A stretch of DNA of 64,000 nucleotides from contig OX422208.1 in the NCBI GenBank assembly GCA_949130495.1, positions 642,714,023 to 642,778,022 on the forward strand. Direction: 5' to 3'. The notes under the pieces are model-generated. The model saw only the letters and a list, made by a program, of their open reading frames with translations. It did not search any database and had not been told where the DNA came from. Shown here piece after piece: positions 46,800-60,469 of this stretch; the first letter of the stretch is position 1; each line of letters starts with the position of its first letter. Position numbers and translations under genes: made by a program. The stretch is from Sambucus nigra (taxonomy: Eukaryota; Streptophyta; Magnoliopsida; Dipsacales; Adoxaceae).

Positions 46800-47375
46800 C
46801 CTGTGACACCCCGCCTAATTAAATATAGGGTGATCAGTCCTTTACCAATTTAAAACAAGTATTATACTTGCTTTAGAACTAAAGCAAGTATTTAGCAAGT
46901 ATTTAAAACTGCACTAAAGCAAATATTATACACTTGTTAGTTATCGAACTCTCACATGAGATTATCACCTCTCATCTATTGTGCACTCCTAACGCACATC
47001 TAATTCCCCCCTAGTTATGCTACCCAGCCTGACTAGTCTGAAGACATTATAATACTAATTATACTCATTAGTAGTTATCCCGTATCGCCCATACAATACT
47101 CTACTAAATTAGCCTATTCAGAATAGCTAATTAAAATGTTTTCTCAATTTTCATAATAAATCCGTTCTACGTTAAGATTTATTTTATATATCAATATTCT
47201 TATATCTACTAGTTTCACCAAGTAGAAAATTTTCCAAGTATACTCATATATATATAGTCGCACCATCCCTATATATATTCACTAATCCTGCACCCTTAGG
47301 TTAAGACCACTTGCTGCAAAGAATTTATTATTATTTCCATACTTACTAGTTTCACACAGTAGAAATATTCACAAG

Positions 47376-47478
<103 letters not shown>

Positions 47479-47514
47479 ACATCATCCCTATACATATATA
47501 TATATATATACAAA

Positions 47515-47830
47515 TCCTGTACCCCCCGCTTAAGACCCATTAGCGCACCTAACCATAATAATCTTGCACCCCTGGGCTAACATCCATTAGCGCACTTAAC
47601 AATAAGATTCTTGTACCCCCAGGTTATCACCCCTTTATACACTTAACAATCGGGTTATCACCCATTAATACACTTAACAATAATATCCTTGTACCCCCGG
47701 GTTATCACCCATTAGTACACTTAATAATAGAATTCCTGCACCCCCGAGTTATCACTCATTAGTGCGCCTAGCAATAAGATTCTTGCACCCCCGGGTCATC
47801 ACCCATTAGTGCACTTAACAATAATATCAC
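47515..47830. repeat. Tandem array of about 47-base units in G3 5' LTR
   Basis: Sister of 41110-41430 with the same unit order and about the same copy number, so the amplification pre-dates insertion of G3. Confidence 0.85.
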
Positions 47831-48119
47831 ATAATAGGCATACACACATCCTATTAGAATTCATAGGTATTTTCCCAACCTAATTATATACTTCTCATAC
47901 GTATTTTATTCTCATCACTACGTATAGTATAAATATTTAGATTACTATCTCTCTCGTAATCTCCAAGGTACACTCTCTATACCGAATTCATTAAAGTATT
48001 AATTCTCACATACTTTCTCGAAATTCTGTCCTATATAAATTTACTATCTGGCAGTTTCTCTCACTTCAATAAACTGGTAAACTCAAAACTGGACTCTAAG
48101 AATTTTTTTAAAATTCACT

Positions 48120-48237
48120 ACGTCGCTCGAACCAGAAAGGATTGTCGCTCGAATGATTGCCATGTGTCATTCGAACGACTTCGCGCGAGATACAGATCTT
48201 GCTCGAACGACTCTTCGCGCGACTTCGTGCGACGCAC
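48120..48237. repeat. Palindrome cassette in G3 5' LTR
   Basis: Same words in the same order as 41719-41835. Differences are mostly C/T or G/A changes within CG dinucleotides. Confidence 0.85.
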
Positions 48238-49395
48238 ACTGGTTCGTCCCCTTTGCCCAGAATCAGCGTTTTCCCCATTTTTTATCCTAAAAACCTCTAA
48301 GGTTCATCAACCAACACCTCATCATCAATCCCCATCAAAACATAGCAGGTTATATAACATTCCTAACATCCTAGGATCGTTAATTCGTCATCAATCATCA
48401 AGATTAAATGAAATCTCCAAATTAATTCATAAGAACCCTAGTTTTCAAATTTTCAATTAAAGAGCCTAATCAATCCAGATTCGTTCATCAATATATACTC
48501 AAATTTCATGATTAATCATCTACATACATGAAGGAATTTAAACTACTAATTAAACCAGTCCTTAATCATAATTTAAATCTCAAATTTTCACCCAATTCAC
48601 ATGTAAATCATGATTAGTTTCACCTACTAACATGAGCATGATTATTGCTAAAAGAAATAAAGTAATAAAAACTTGCCTCAAATATGACGATCTGATCCGC
48701 TGGTGATGTTGGTATAGATGCGTTCCACTCTTCGCGATCTACACTTTGGTGGGATTTGTAGTGTGGGAGCTTGGGTTTTGTGCCAAGGACATTAATGGCT
48801 TCCTTCCTCTTCCTCTGTGGTTCTCTCTCCCTCCCTCTTTAGGTTTAGAACTGATAACTCCCCTCTCCCCCACGTACTCTTAATTTAATTTAATTAATTT
48901 TTGTCATTAATTAAACTCCCAAAAATCCAAAATTACAAAACTACCCCTACGGGGTGCCAGTTTGGACTAAAATATTCCGGAGTCCAAATAAAATACCCGG
49001 GTAGTATTTTTTGACTATCTCGACCCTCCCGGACTCAACGACGCACTTGAAATGACCATAAGAGTTAATAAAAATAAATTATATTTTTATCCCAATCAAT
49101 TAGTCCCGACATGACTCACGAGCGTGTAAGTTACAAAACTGTCATGTTACTCACTCTCGACAATTTATCAAAGTGTATAATTCCATATTACATATCACAC
49201 AGTAATATTCAATTAATAAGTATTAAACCTTGTCATGCTAGTTAATAATTATTTTAATCCAGATTAATGAACAATCAATTTCTCGCATTATAATTTAATT
49301 AATCCTACAATAATAGTTAATCACATAATTATTCTAACAATAATAGATAATCACATAATTATTAAATCATCAAAAATACGGGGTGTTATAAGAGT

Positions 49396-50189
49396 TCGAT
49401 GGAGAGTCGAGGTCGATTAGGAAAATTCATCACAACCATGGCCTAGTAGGATGACTAGCCCTGGAAGGGGTCGATTCAGCGCTTAGAAGATCGTTTGGGG
49501 GAAATCTCTAGATCAAAGAATCCCTTGTATAGAGGTTTAGTGAAAGGGTCTCCATTCACCTTGTCAATTATGAGTTACCCTATGTCGTAAAATTCAAACT
49601 ACCCGTGGTGACCTCGAAGTATGATGGCAAGATTGACCCGATGTTGCACGTATAGTAATATCAAGATGCCACTGATATTTATTCTATTTTAGATGAGATG
49701 CGTTGCTGATCATTCTTCGATAAAATGATGGGATCGGTACAAATTCGATATAATAGTCTACGGCGAGGACAAATTTAAAGCTTTCAATAGCTGGCCAATC
49801 TCTTGGTCGACAATTTCTTCTTTGGAATCGACCTGATAAAAGGGTGGCTCATCTATTGAATGTTTGTAAGAAGACTGATGAGACGACTCAAGGATATATC
49901 ACTCATTTCAACAATGAGAAGCTAGAGGTGATCGACTATGATGAGAAGATATCCATCACAATATTGATGAGTTACCTATTTCCTAGAAAACTGTATTAGG
50001 CATTGGCTAAAGATCCACTCAAGATGATGACTATTTTATTAGCCAAGCCCAAGAAGATTTTGAACGCCAAGGGGGCTATGACTACCAAGGAAGTGAGCAG
50101 TTTTAAAGCCAACACCAATCAAAGCTAGGAGAAGAAAGAGCAAAAAGATAAAAAGGCTAATAAACCAAAGAGATACGATGAGTATACTC
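49396..50189 (+). pseudogene. T1 gag, central part
   Basis: Continues T1 after G3. Near 49588-49655 the plus strand reads VVKFKLPVVTSKYDGKIDPMLHV then a stop, matching the KLP-x-YDG-x-DP-x-H start of the Tat-type capsid region. Near 49860-49950 the sequence encodes TDETTQGYITHFNNEKLEVIDYDEK, matching the conserved E-x-L-x-x-Y-x-x-R-F-N-x-E capsid end. S2 inserted at 50194. Confidence 0.75.
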
Positions 50190-51640
50190 CTCTATGACAC
50201 CCCGCCTAATTAAATACCGGGCGATCACTCCTTTATTAAATTAAAATCAAGGTGAACAGTTGGTTCATTCTTAGCATCACTGTCGCAAATGAAAATCTTT
50301 TCCAATTTAAACACCCTAATTAATTAAGCTAAGTGTCAAAACCATTTAAACCTTTATTCTCATTTTATTAAATCCGATTATAAAACCTTAAACCATTAAC
50401 ATTTTAAGAGTCACACAATAAGTATAAGAATAAAATGAACATTCAAGAGTTTACCCATCAATAATAAATCCCAACATTAAAATACTAAGGAAAACATCCT
50501 GACAGTAACAAATCCCGAAATAAAGATACTGAAATTTAAAAGAATTACAATCTCTGACAATACCAACTAAATAATGGAAAAGGGCGACACATGCCCCCAC
50601 TGGATAAAGGTGAACTAGAAGTAGAGTCAACAATGAGGTCGTCTAAGCAATGGCCTGCAACTCCCACAAAAGCTACAGCGCGTTCCATCCAAAGAATCCT
50701 AAGTAAGACGCCCCTGTGGCTGGGCACCTGTAATACATATATATATATATATACACACACAAGAGAGAATAGGTAACAACAAACGGGTCAGAGCCCGAAT
50801 GTAAAACAGTTTTAAAAATAGTTTAGCAAGTATTTAAAATGCTTACCGGTTAATGCAACAGTCATATTAGTATGCGACACCCTCTTGAGAATTCCCACCT
50901 CTCATCTAGTGTGCACGTCTACCGTACTAATGAACCCCATATATCTCTCTAACTTATTCTCCATAAGTCTTAACACGTAAAATTAAGGTTATGATATTCA
51001 CTTTAGAAAAGTCTATCTCTTCAAGATTTCTTACGTTATTTAGAAAAATTCTGTATTGTTATAATGTTTCCGAATACTTATTGTGAAGTTGAAGAATTTA
51101 ATACTTTACTTGACTACTATTTTACTCAGTAGAAAGTTCTCATATAGATACACGTATATATATTAATTACGCATATAATATATATACAAACGGCACCCCA
51201 CATAAAATCTATGGTGCAACGTTTCCATAAATAAGTATATATATATATATCAATCTCTCATATAATACATATGTACTAAAGGCACCCCACATAAAAACTA
51301 TGGTGCTAGCATACTCTGCTATCCAGTCCCCGTATCACTCGTACTAAGGGAAATATAAGTTCGGAATCACTCTCGAACTGTATTAACACATACACAAACA
51401 ATATTGAGGCGAAGCATAGATTCCAAGTCTCTAAGAGGATAGCACATGCCCCCACATCTCTTAGGACCGTCTGAACTATCGATTCGATAGCCTGTACCAA
51501 GGATATCTATCTTCTAGGGTACGAGTCAATATCCCCCATAAAGGTCCCATCGAGATAAGACTGTCCCAGTGCGGTAACCTCGGGGATAACAAGTAGCGCG
51601 GGCACGATTTTCACACAGATATAATATATGCATAATCACA

Positions 51641-51643
51641 CAG

Positions 51644-51730
<87 letters not shown>
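51641..51730. repeat. (TA)n microsatellite in S2
   Basis: About 45 TA units. Confidence 0.95.
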
Positions 51731-51737
<7 letters not shown>

Positions 51738-52167
51738 CCACATTATTAAATTAGGTGCGCTCACGACCCATAATTATAATTATCCATTATTACACATTTT
51801 ACTCAATTATGTCGTAAAACGGCCTCATTCCTTTTATTCTCGTAATTAAGTCATTTTTAACTCACTTCTCGTCTCTCGAAGTATTTACTTTATCTAAGTA
51901 CAATTTCAGTAGGCCCTATCTTGCCTTCTAATCCAACTTATTAGATGTATCGATTATATAATCAACGCACGTATGATTTCTTAAATCTGAAAGTCTCCCC
52001 GTTTTCCCTTTTTTTTCCTTTCACATTAAAGTCCACTTTTTGGGATTTCTCCTGACCCTACTGGTCCTTTTTATGTTCCAATATATTCTAGCAATCCTAA
52101 TCAAGGTTTACTATGCATAAAATAGAATTAGGCTAACATGAGCAAAAATGCAGTTTTCCCAGGAGGG

Positions 52168-52232
52168 GTCGATCGATCGATGAAAGGGGGTCGATCGATC
52201 GAACCATCGATCGATCGATGCTCTGGGCTCGA
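52168..52232. repeat. Palindrome cassette in S2
   Basis: Four runs of the self-complementary word TCGATCGATCGA or close variants, separated by 5-15 bases with G-rich or C-rich spacers. Same word as S3 but with twice as many runs. Confidence 0.9.
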
Positions 52233-53378
52233 TCGATCGATCAAACAGGTATGGCGAAATCTGCAGAATACCAGTTACAGGTTCTATCATCCAAACTCCT
52301 CAAATTCCAAATTTTAAACTCCCAAACTCCCAGAAATTGATTCCACAAACATAATCAACCCAAATGAGTAATAATCTACGTAAGGCATGCGAGTTTTCAT
52401 CAAGAATCATGGGTTAGAAAGGGCCAAACTCAATATAATTCTCATGAACCCTAATATTTTCTTTATCTTAGTTTCTTTCATTATTTTTCCAGATTTTCTA
52501 TCACTAAAACCATGAAAATTCGTGGTTAAACCTCTACATGTGAAATGGATTTCTATAAATATGATCTCTACTTCTACAACATGCAATTTTTGTCTCCAAT
52601 TAACGTTTTTTCTTCAAGAACACTAACTCCAGTCAACTTAAGACTAATATAAAAGGATGCATTAGCTTGATAAAAGCAAGATAGATACTTGCCTGGAACT
52701 ATAGTCTCTGATTTGTGGACGAATTTGGTGTGGTTGTGTTCCCCGTCGCGCGATCTACGCGTTGGTGGTGACGGCTGTGCAATCGGAGGTGTTCTTGGCC
52801 TAGAACTCCTTGGAGAGCTTCTCCTCTTCCTCTCCAATGGACGCCATTAGTTTTAGGTTGTGTTAACCCTAGAAGATAACATTTTCCATCTGATATAACC
52901 CTATAAAATTCGTGGGTTTAATTACCCATAATTACGAAATGTCCTTAACGCCCTCCCGGGGTACCAATTAGGCCTAAAAATGCCCTGAGACCCAAACTAA
53001 ACCCCCGGGTACACTTTTCTAACTATCTCGATCCTTTCGGACACTTTGGCACACTCAAAATGACCATACGAGCAACTTATAATTTATTCACTTTTATTAA
53101 TCAACATTTAGTCTCGACACGACACAGGCGCATCCCGACTTAAATTTCCATAATTGTCATTTTATTTACACGTGACAATATTATAAAATAAAACTCATAT
53201 ATTACTATACTCATCCAGTAACATTCAACAAATAACAAATTTCCAATAATTACTAACTCTCGTCATGCTAGTAAATATTTAAAACAACTTTCCGGATTAA
53301 AATTAAATTAATTTATCTCAATTAAATTTAATAAATCCTAAATTTAAAAGCCATAAAAATACGGGGTATTACACTCTA

Positions 53379-54060
53379 ACCATTGGTATCCATTATATCA
53401 TCGATAAGATTCGTGGAAGCAAAGACCTAAAATGTCCTAAATAGCTAAAAGAAATAACAAATAGAAGGGACATGAGTAAGTACTGTAAGTTTCGCAAGGA
53501 TCACAACCATAACACTGATAATTATTTGGGAACGAGATAGAGAATCTAATTAGGAAAGAGAAGTTGTCAAATTTTGTCGACAAAGGAGGACGAGTATATC
53601 AAAGGAATAAACAAAAATTCAGGAGACGATCAGAATATCCTTGTAGGAAGGCTGGTGTTAAGAAGATAAGTAGGGATGGCGATTCAGGGGATGATCCAAA
53701 TCTACCCAAATAACCCAAGGAACCTATGCATGAGGTCAATGGGATCTCATTTAGGTGTAATTCTACTACAGGTGGAGACACTAAGGGTAGTAATGAGCCC
53801 GTACAAAGGAAAGCCTACCTCAATGAGGCAAAGGCTTATGTTGATATCTGATAGATCAACCTCGTCGATGTTATTCAAACTCTTTCAAGAAATATGAATA
53901 AAGATCGCTTGGTGGTTGGCTTCTCTAAGGACGAATTGTCAGGAGTACTTTACCCTCATGATGATCCTCTGGTGGTCACAATGATGGTGCACGAGGGTAA
54001 GGTAGACAGAGTCTTGGCTGAAAATGGCAGCTTAACTAATGTATTATTTTTTAGCTGATT
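53379..54060 (+). pseudogene. T1 gag C-terminus and protease
   Basis: Near 53500-53582 the reading HNTDNYLG...GKEKLSNFVD corresponds to the zinc-knuckle tail and the I-x-x-G-x-L-x-x-F-V segment of Tat elements. From about 53938, LSGVLYPHDDPLVVTMMVHEGKVDRVL is the N-terminal part of the protease, followed by AENGSLTNVLF, where the active-site aspartate is replaced by glutamate. Stops and shifts are present. Confidence 0.75.
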
Positions 54061-54805
54061 AAAGGGTCTAAGGTTGAGGGAATATAAACTTAAATACTAT
54101 CATAGACCTCGCATCGATTTCTCGGGTGAAAAGGTGTACTCCTTGGGTACAATCGAATTGTAAGTTATGGTCTACAATTGGTCAGCGTGCCGATCAGTTA
54201 AGATTCATTTATCTGTCCTGGATAAGAACCTTCATTCGGCATATAACATCATTTTTGACAGACTAGGGTTGAAGAAATTCGAAGTGGTTCCTTATATTCT
54301 GCACCAGTGTTTGAAGTTCACCACTCATTATGGAATCAACATTGTTAAAGAAAACCAAGTCAAAGCTAGAAAATGCTACTACACCTCAGTCGATCAAGAG
54401 GAGTAGAAGAAGCTGATAATAATGTACTAGATCGAGAAGTTAGTTTCATGAGATAAGGAGGAGTTAGTCAAGGGACAGGTTATTAAAGATATTGAACTAG
54501 TTATCTTTGATGATCAACATCCAAAATGGACATCCCATATCGTCTCATCATTGGATCATGCTTTAAAAAAGGAGCTAGCAAAATTTTTGAAGCAGCGAAA
54601 AAATATGTTTTCCCAGAGCTACAAGGATATGCCAGGAATTGATCCAAAATTCATTTGTCATAAGTTAATCATAATGAAGGATAATAAAATCGTGAAGCGA
54701 AAACACCGTGTCTTTAACCAAGAGAAAAATATGGGAGTACATGAAGAGAGTTCAACGAAAAATGGGGTAAAGCAAACTTCTACGGAAGAGAGATCGTCCC
54801 TATAG
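54061..54805 (+). pseudogene. T1 protease tail and start of RT region
   Basis: The open segment 54167-54406 (SVLDKNLHSAYNIIFDRLGLKKFEVVPYILHQCLKFTTHYGI) matches the conserved YN-x-I-x-GR-x-x-L and STYHQCLKFPT-like region between protease and RT. 54551-54750 (LAKFLKQRKNMFSQSYKDMPGIDPKFICHKL) matches the segment just before RT. Homology then stops: none of the RT catalytic motifs follow. Confidence 0.8.
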
Positions 54806-55019
54806 CACATCGAGCAGACTTCTACAGAAAAGAACTCACCAATTCAACAAGGTAACCATACTCTTATAGGAGACAAATCAATCCTTGACCTGGTTGACTA
54901 TGCGATCGATGTACTAGGGTAGTCGGCTAACCTAAATAAACTGCTTGTAACTTAAAACTAAGGAAAATGCTATTAAAATATGGAAACCTAACCGAAGGAA
55001 ATTTTAAATAAGAGATTCT

Positions 55020-55420
55020 TGGCTGGCAAATGTTTGTAGATGGCTCATCTTGATCCACTGGTAGTGGAGCGGAATTAATAATCATGATGCTAGATTACAT
55101 CGATGTGAAATACGCCCTAAGGTTCCAATTTGAGGCCTCCAACAATGAGGCATAATACGAGACGCTTATAGTAGGGTTTTTCCTGGCATCATATCTTGGT
55201 GCCGAGTAAATACAGGCGCACAACGACTCTCAGATCATAGTAAACCAAGTACTGGGGGTTTATGAGACAAGAGAGGAGTCTATGGAAAAATACCTGGCCA
55301 AAGCCAAGGGATTGTTGGAAAAATTCCCAGCAGTTAGGATGATCAGAATTCCAAGGGTAGAGAATTCTCGAGCAGACGCACTTGCTCGACTTGCACCTGC
55401 CATAAGGACAAAATAAAAAA
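55020..55420 (+). pseudogene. T1 second (archaeal-type) RNase H
   Basis: WQMFVDGSS near 55024 gives the first aspartate, GSGAELIIM follows, then LRFQFEASNNEA and a stop in place of glutamate (YETLIVGF). AHNDSQIIVNQVLG carries the next aspartate, and IPRVENSRADALARLA near 55345-55395 the last. This extra RNase H between RT-RNase H and integrase is a known mark of the Tat lineage. Disrupted by stops. Confidence 0.8.
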
Positions 55421-56725
55421 GAATAATGCCTCTAGAGATCCTCATGCACTACATTACCAAGGATGAGAATGTTAATGTAATTGATCTAGTACTGGGACCA
55501 TCTTGGATGGACCCCATACAAACATATTTAGAGACCGACACAGTACCAGTAGATCTAAAAGACATAAGGAAACTCCAATACAAGGAGACGAGGTACGTAC
55601 TAAAAGGGGAAATCCTTTATAGAATAGTATTCGTCATATCATCGATCATATGTGTCCATTAGACCAAAGTCAATGACTTGATAAAGGAGGTGAATGAAGG
55701 TTTTTGTGGGGCACAATTAGTAGGTAGATCATTTGTGAATCGAGTGCTCAAGCAAGGCTACTACTGGCCCACCATGAAGGCTGACTACACAGACTATGTG
55801 AGGAGATGTGATAAGTGCCAAAAATATGCCACAATCCATAAAAGTCCAGGGGCTTTTATCACACCGATCACATCCACTTGGTCATTCTTCATGTGGGGAA
55901 TAGATCTGGTCAGCTCTCTACCAAAAATCAGAGGCAGATTCAAGTAACTAGTTATCGCAGTGGACTATTTCACCAAATGGGTAGAAGTTGAACCCCTGGT
56001 AGGAATGCCATACGATAAGGTCTTCCATTTCATGTGGAAAACATTATTTTCCATTATGGGATGACGCGCGCCTTTATTATCGACTACTATACTTAGTTCG
56101 ACAATCAAGAGTTTGAAGACTACTGCGTATGATTTAAAATCCAAAAACTACATTATGCACCGGGTTATCCACAATGTAATGCACACATAGAAGAAATAAA
56201 TAAAACACTTACATATGGAATGAAGAAAAGGATAGACAATGATATAAGATATTGGATCAATAAATTGCAGAGTGTCCTATGGGCATATAGAACAACGTTG
56301 AGATAACCACTGGCGAGACCCCTTACATGCTGGCTTTCGGGCCAGAAGCAGTAGTTCCAAACGAAATTGGTTTGCCAAGTCATTGAGTAATTAATTTTGA
56401 TTCACCTAAAAGTGACATAATGATAAGAATAAATTTTAATCTAGTAGAGGAAGTCAGAGAATATGCAGCACTTAGTTCGCGACATACCAACAATGAACTG
56501 ATTAGTTATATAATAAAAGGGTAAAATCGAGCACTCTAAAGGAGGGAGACTACATGTTAAAGAAATTTATCCATAAAGGAAGTAAAATGGAGCCTAATTG
56601 GCATGGTCCTTACAGAGTATCAGATGTCATACGGCCTAGAATATAGAGAATTGAAACGTTGGAAGGAGAACAGTTCAAGAACCCTTGGAATGCTGAGCAT
56701 CTGAGAAAGTAATACCATTGAATGA
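55421..56725 (+). pseudogene. T1 integrase
   Basis: Linker 55426-55662, then the zinc domain (55678-55947: EGFCGAQLVGRSFVNRVLKQGYYWPTM, then RRCDKCQK; the histidines are altered), first core aspartate in FMWGIDLVSSLP near 55890, AVDYFTKWVEVEPL near 55958, an IIDYYTQFDNQEF segment near 56075 and the YPQCNAHIEEINKTL segment near 56165, then WAYRTTLR, MLAFGPEAVVPNEI and PNWHGPYRVSDVI near 56600. It ends AEHLRKYYH-like at about 56722. Several stops and indels. Confidence 0.85.
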
Positions 56726-58275
56726 ATGGAAATATAAACTTTTTTAGTCTTTTCATCTATTGTAACCCCTTTCAGTGATAAATAATTTTTATAATTCCCC
56801 AAGAATGCTGTTGTATTTTATGTCTTTCGTCAGAATGGGGGAGATGTGCCAAAAAACAAGGCAAAAAACTAATGTCGAAGACATCTCAGCAACATATATT
56901 AGAACGCAAAACCAAAAAATAAAATTCATGTATGACCTAATTTTTCGACGACGTCATGAATGAGAAGTTTAACTTCATATATGATCTCGCCCTAGGGCAG
57001 GCCAAGAAAAAGAAGTTTACTAAATTTGGGAAATTTATAGCAGTCATATGGGCAACAAGATTCGTCCATAACTAAAAAAATGCAGGGATAGATCTTAACA
57101 CATTTGGTCGTCTTAGGTAACTAATGCTAACACTTGGGTAGGATGACAAGATCCGTCCATATGACCAGTAAATTAAAATAAGTGTTAATATAACGTAAGA
57201 TCGAACATCCCAAGTTTGTCCAATATTGGCAACTAGTATGGCAAATCAGTCAAGAAACAGTCGACCATATGATCATAACACTAAACTACTAGTAAACCCA
57301 TTTTAAACACCTAACATTCAGTAAGTTGATATGGTCAGTAGACTTTATGTTACGATAAGCCCATAAAACTAGAACTAAGTTGAAGGCATCCAAATACATT
57401 TAGTTGTGCAAATATGTCACGAAGGAAGGAAAAAATCATGTCATGATAGGCTTCCTTATCGACAACCGCCTCATGAAAAAGGAGATATAAACTTAAATAC
57501 GATTCCTTACCTTAAGAAGTTACATCAAGGCCAAGTAGCTCCTCAAGATCATCTTCGTCAATTTCATTATGAGAAATAGTGAACAACCTGCTATGTCTCT
57601 CTTGGAAGTCGTTTGAACGGTGACCAAAGCTGCCATCTTGCATTGAACTGCATAAAGCATGTGATCGGACATAAGAATTTGCTGAGAAAAAAAAACTTGT
57701 AGAAAGTTAACTAAAATAATAATGAAAGGAATGAGTATTTCATTTCATTATAAAAAGGTTACAATGGGGCAAGCCCCTTACATTGATGGAAGAAAAAATA
57801 ATCAAGGTAAAACAAGATGAGCATTCCTAGCGCGACTAAAGGGACCTATTTCCCTATATTTTCCTTATCAGCAGTGGCAGGACCCATGATTATTAAATGT
57901 ATCTATCACTTCATTTTTACGGTAGCTCTCTAGCAAATACAGATTAATACTAGCGTATTCTCAGAGTGCTTCACTTTCTAAACTTTCTTATATTTACAAA
58001 ACAACCACTAAACTGGGGGGACAAAAACCCTAATACGTCAACTCCCTGGGATTACCAATCGATCAAGTATATTTATCGATCAAGTCACGAATAAAGCCTA
58101 ATGACTTCAAAGTTAAAAGACGACCAAATTTCTACGAGGTTGACCAAATCCAACCACATAACACTTTAACTATTCATTCCATATCATCAGTTACCCTAAA
58201 GATCTAATAATCTAGAAAACCTGCTACATGTTCCGATCAAGAATGAAGTCTTAGCAGATTTTTTTGTATAATAGA
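56726..58275. other. T1 region between pol and 3' LTR, no gene
   Basis: About 1.5 kb without conserved protein motifs; open frames are below 65 codons. Tat-lineage elements often have long sequence here. The tttttttgtataatagata stretch before the LTR is not a convincing polypurine tract. Confidence 0.6.
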
Positions 58276-58984
58276 TATTAGACATGAAGCAAACTAATAG
58301 TATTGTGACACATGTCATTAGAAGGTACTTGGCCCACTTAGTAAACCCAATCGGTTATGCCAAATTGGCCGGCTCAGTAATAGCCCTGCTCGACTGGATA
58401 ACTAACTACCTTCAACTGGCATTGTCAGTCAGCTCCATCAAGTCACGTGTAAGTTACGCGATGGAATATGAGCAGCTCTATTCATACCATTACGCACGAA
58501 GATTGATCTAAATGACAACTCATTATTTTAGTACATAGTACCAACTCATCATCAACCGTCTCTTGAAATGTAAAAGATGTAACTACCTGACCTATAAAGG
58601 CACTCCACCTGTCCTACTACCCCCTCTCACATATATAAATGCCTATAAATAACATTCAATCCTAAGTGAGAATGGATCAAGAGATTAATCTACCTAACAT
58701 CCATACACAAAACCTCAAAGAGCACCTTGAGAGCCTGCATCCATCTTTTTTACAGCTTTTGGCTCACTGAAATAACATATAACATGCATAACACCTGTGG
58801 ATGTAGACACCACATTGGGTTGAACCACATTAATCTCTGATTTCACTCATTGTCTATCATCTCTCTCTAATATATCCCTATTTGGCAAGTTAGTGTTGAT
58901 AATTTCTTTATTTATTATTTTTTATTGTTAGTGTATAATAGTTAAGACCCATAAATCCATATACCAATTTTAAACAATAAAACA
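58276..58984 (+). repeat. 3' LTR of T1
   Basis: Diverged copy of 38540-39266 (see there). The 75-codon open frame inside it is not supported as a gene. Confidence 0.8.
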
Positions 58985-59420
58985 TTTCATCTGTGGGGTA
59001 ATAAATATAACTTGTAAACTACAATAAAAAAAAAATTAGGATCCTTCTTTGTCTCAACTAAACACACCACCTATTGGCTCTCCACAAACTTAAAGTTTAT
59101 TATTTCCATGTACTTAAAACTAATAAATAAAATATCCTCTAACTATACAGGAATTTATAGAATGGAGGATAAACATATAACAGTTATTAGACACTCTTTT
59201 CATATGATATCATTTAAACAGAGTTATTCATGTCCTTTTTAAGTTATTTGTAATCCATACTAACTTGACCCTCAATATTTGCATTGGCTAGTCTTGTCAT
59301 TTTTCTCACTTGACAAAGAAATTTCCAATCCTAACTCTCTAACTTCATGTCGTGTAAAAATTTTGCACCATAGTTTTAACATAATGGTCATGATGGTCTT
59401 GGGACCCTTTTCAAGCCTTA
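58985..59420. other. No gene; contains a segment repeated at 62834
   Basis: From 59036 the sequence attaggatccttctttgtct and what follows (ctaaacacaccacc, ctctccacaaac, ttaaagtttatt) is similar in direct orientation to 62834-62905. This may be two copies of one dispersed repeat. No ORF. Confidence 0.5.
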
Positions 59421-60469
59421 GTTTTTTTTTATCCAATTTTGAAACACATTAATGTGTCATCATCACACTGGATGATGTTTTTAGTGAAACCCATGTAACT
59501 GTAACACCCCGTATTTATAATTTAAATTAATTCGGGTATTTTTAAATTACACGTGTGCCGTATTTTAAATGAATTAATTATTATATGGTTATTAAAATAT
59601 TAATCGGGAGAGAGAATAATTAATATTTATGTAATATAATTACTAAGTGAATAGTAAATGATTATTTTACGTCCTACTAAGTGATAGTGATGTGGCAGTG
59701 TTATATCACAACCGGGCGTCGCGTGTTAGACTATATGGGGTCAAGATAGGGAATTTATGTAGAGTGACTCAGATGGTAATTTTGAGTGCACGATTGGTTC
59801 TGGATAGGTCGAGATAGTCAGAGTATTCGCGGGTAGTAAATAGGTTCCGAGGCCTTTTAGACATGATCGGGCCCACGTGGGAGTATTTAGGATATTTGGG
59901 CTTAGCCTGTTAGCCCAATTTCTGGATTTATGATTAAAAACCTAGGTCTAAGAGTTTGAGTCAGCCAAGGTTCATATTCTAAACCCTAGAAATTAAAAAA
60001 AAAGAGGAAGAAAAGATGAGGGCTTTAGGAGCCAAAATTGAAGGGGATTTGAGAGTGTTATCACCAATTCGTCTTCTACAATGTGTAATGAGACCCTACG
60101 AACATAGAAAGGCAAGTGATTAACCTGCTTTCAATTTAATTTGCAGAAATTCATGTTCATATCGTAGTGGGTGTAGACAAATCCTTTTTTGGGGAGGGTT
60201 ATCAAATGTAAGTGAGATTTTTAGGAATGAATTCATAGAAATTGAATGTGATAATTAAACCATATGAAATCTGAGAATTGAATCCTATATGATGGATAGA
60301 ATCTTGATAAATAAATATAATACTGATTCATAAAAAAAGATGTGATCTTGAATAGTTCTTGTGAGGATTAAAGAAACCTTGAAATTGAATTAAGAAAATT
60401 GATGAATCTGCAAGATATTTTAACGGCACTTCAAATGCATATCATTTTCTATGTAATTTAATTTAGATG

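Larger units (their letters stand above)
50195..53373 (-). mobile_element. Solo chromovirus-type LTR S2
   Basis: The plus strand begins tgacaccccgcctaattaaa and ends cggggtattaca. The flanks ctcta (50190-50194 and 53374-53378) are a perfect target duplication, and T1 gag sequence continues across it. Landmarks: atcactgtcgcaa near 50275, gggcacctg near 50723, hairpin (50784-50797), two gcaccccacataaaa blocks near 51191 and 51282, (TA)n at 51641-51730 and the palindrome cassette (52168-52232). Length 3179 bp with no internal domain. Confidence 0.92.
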
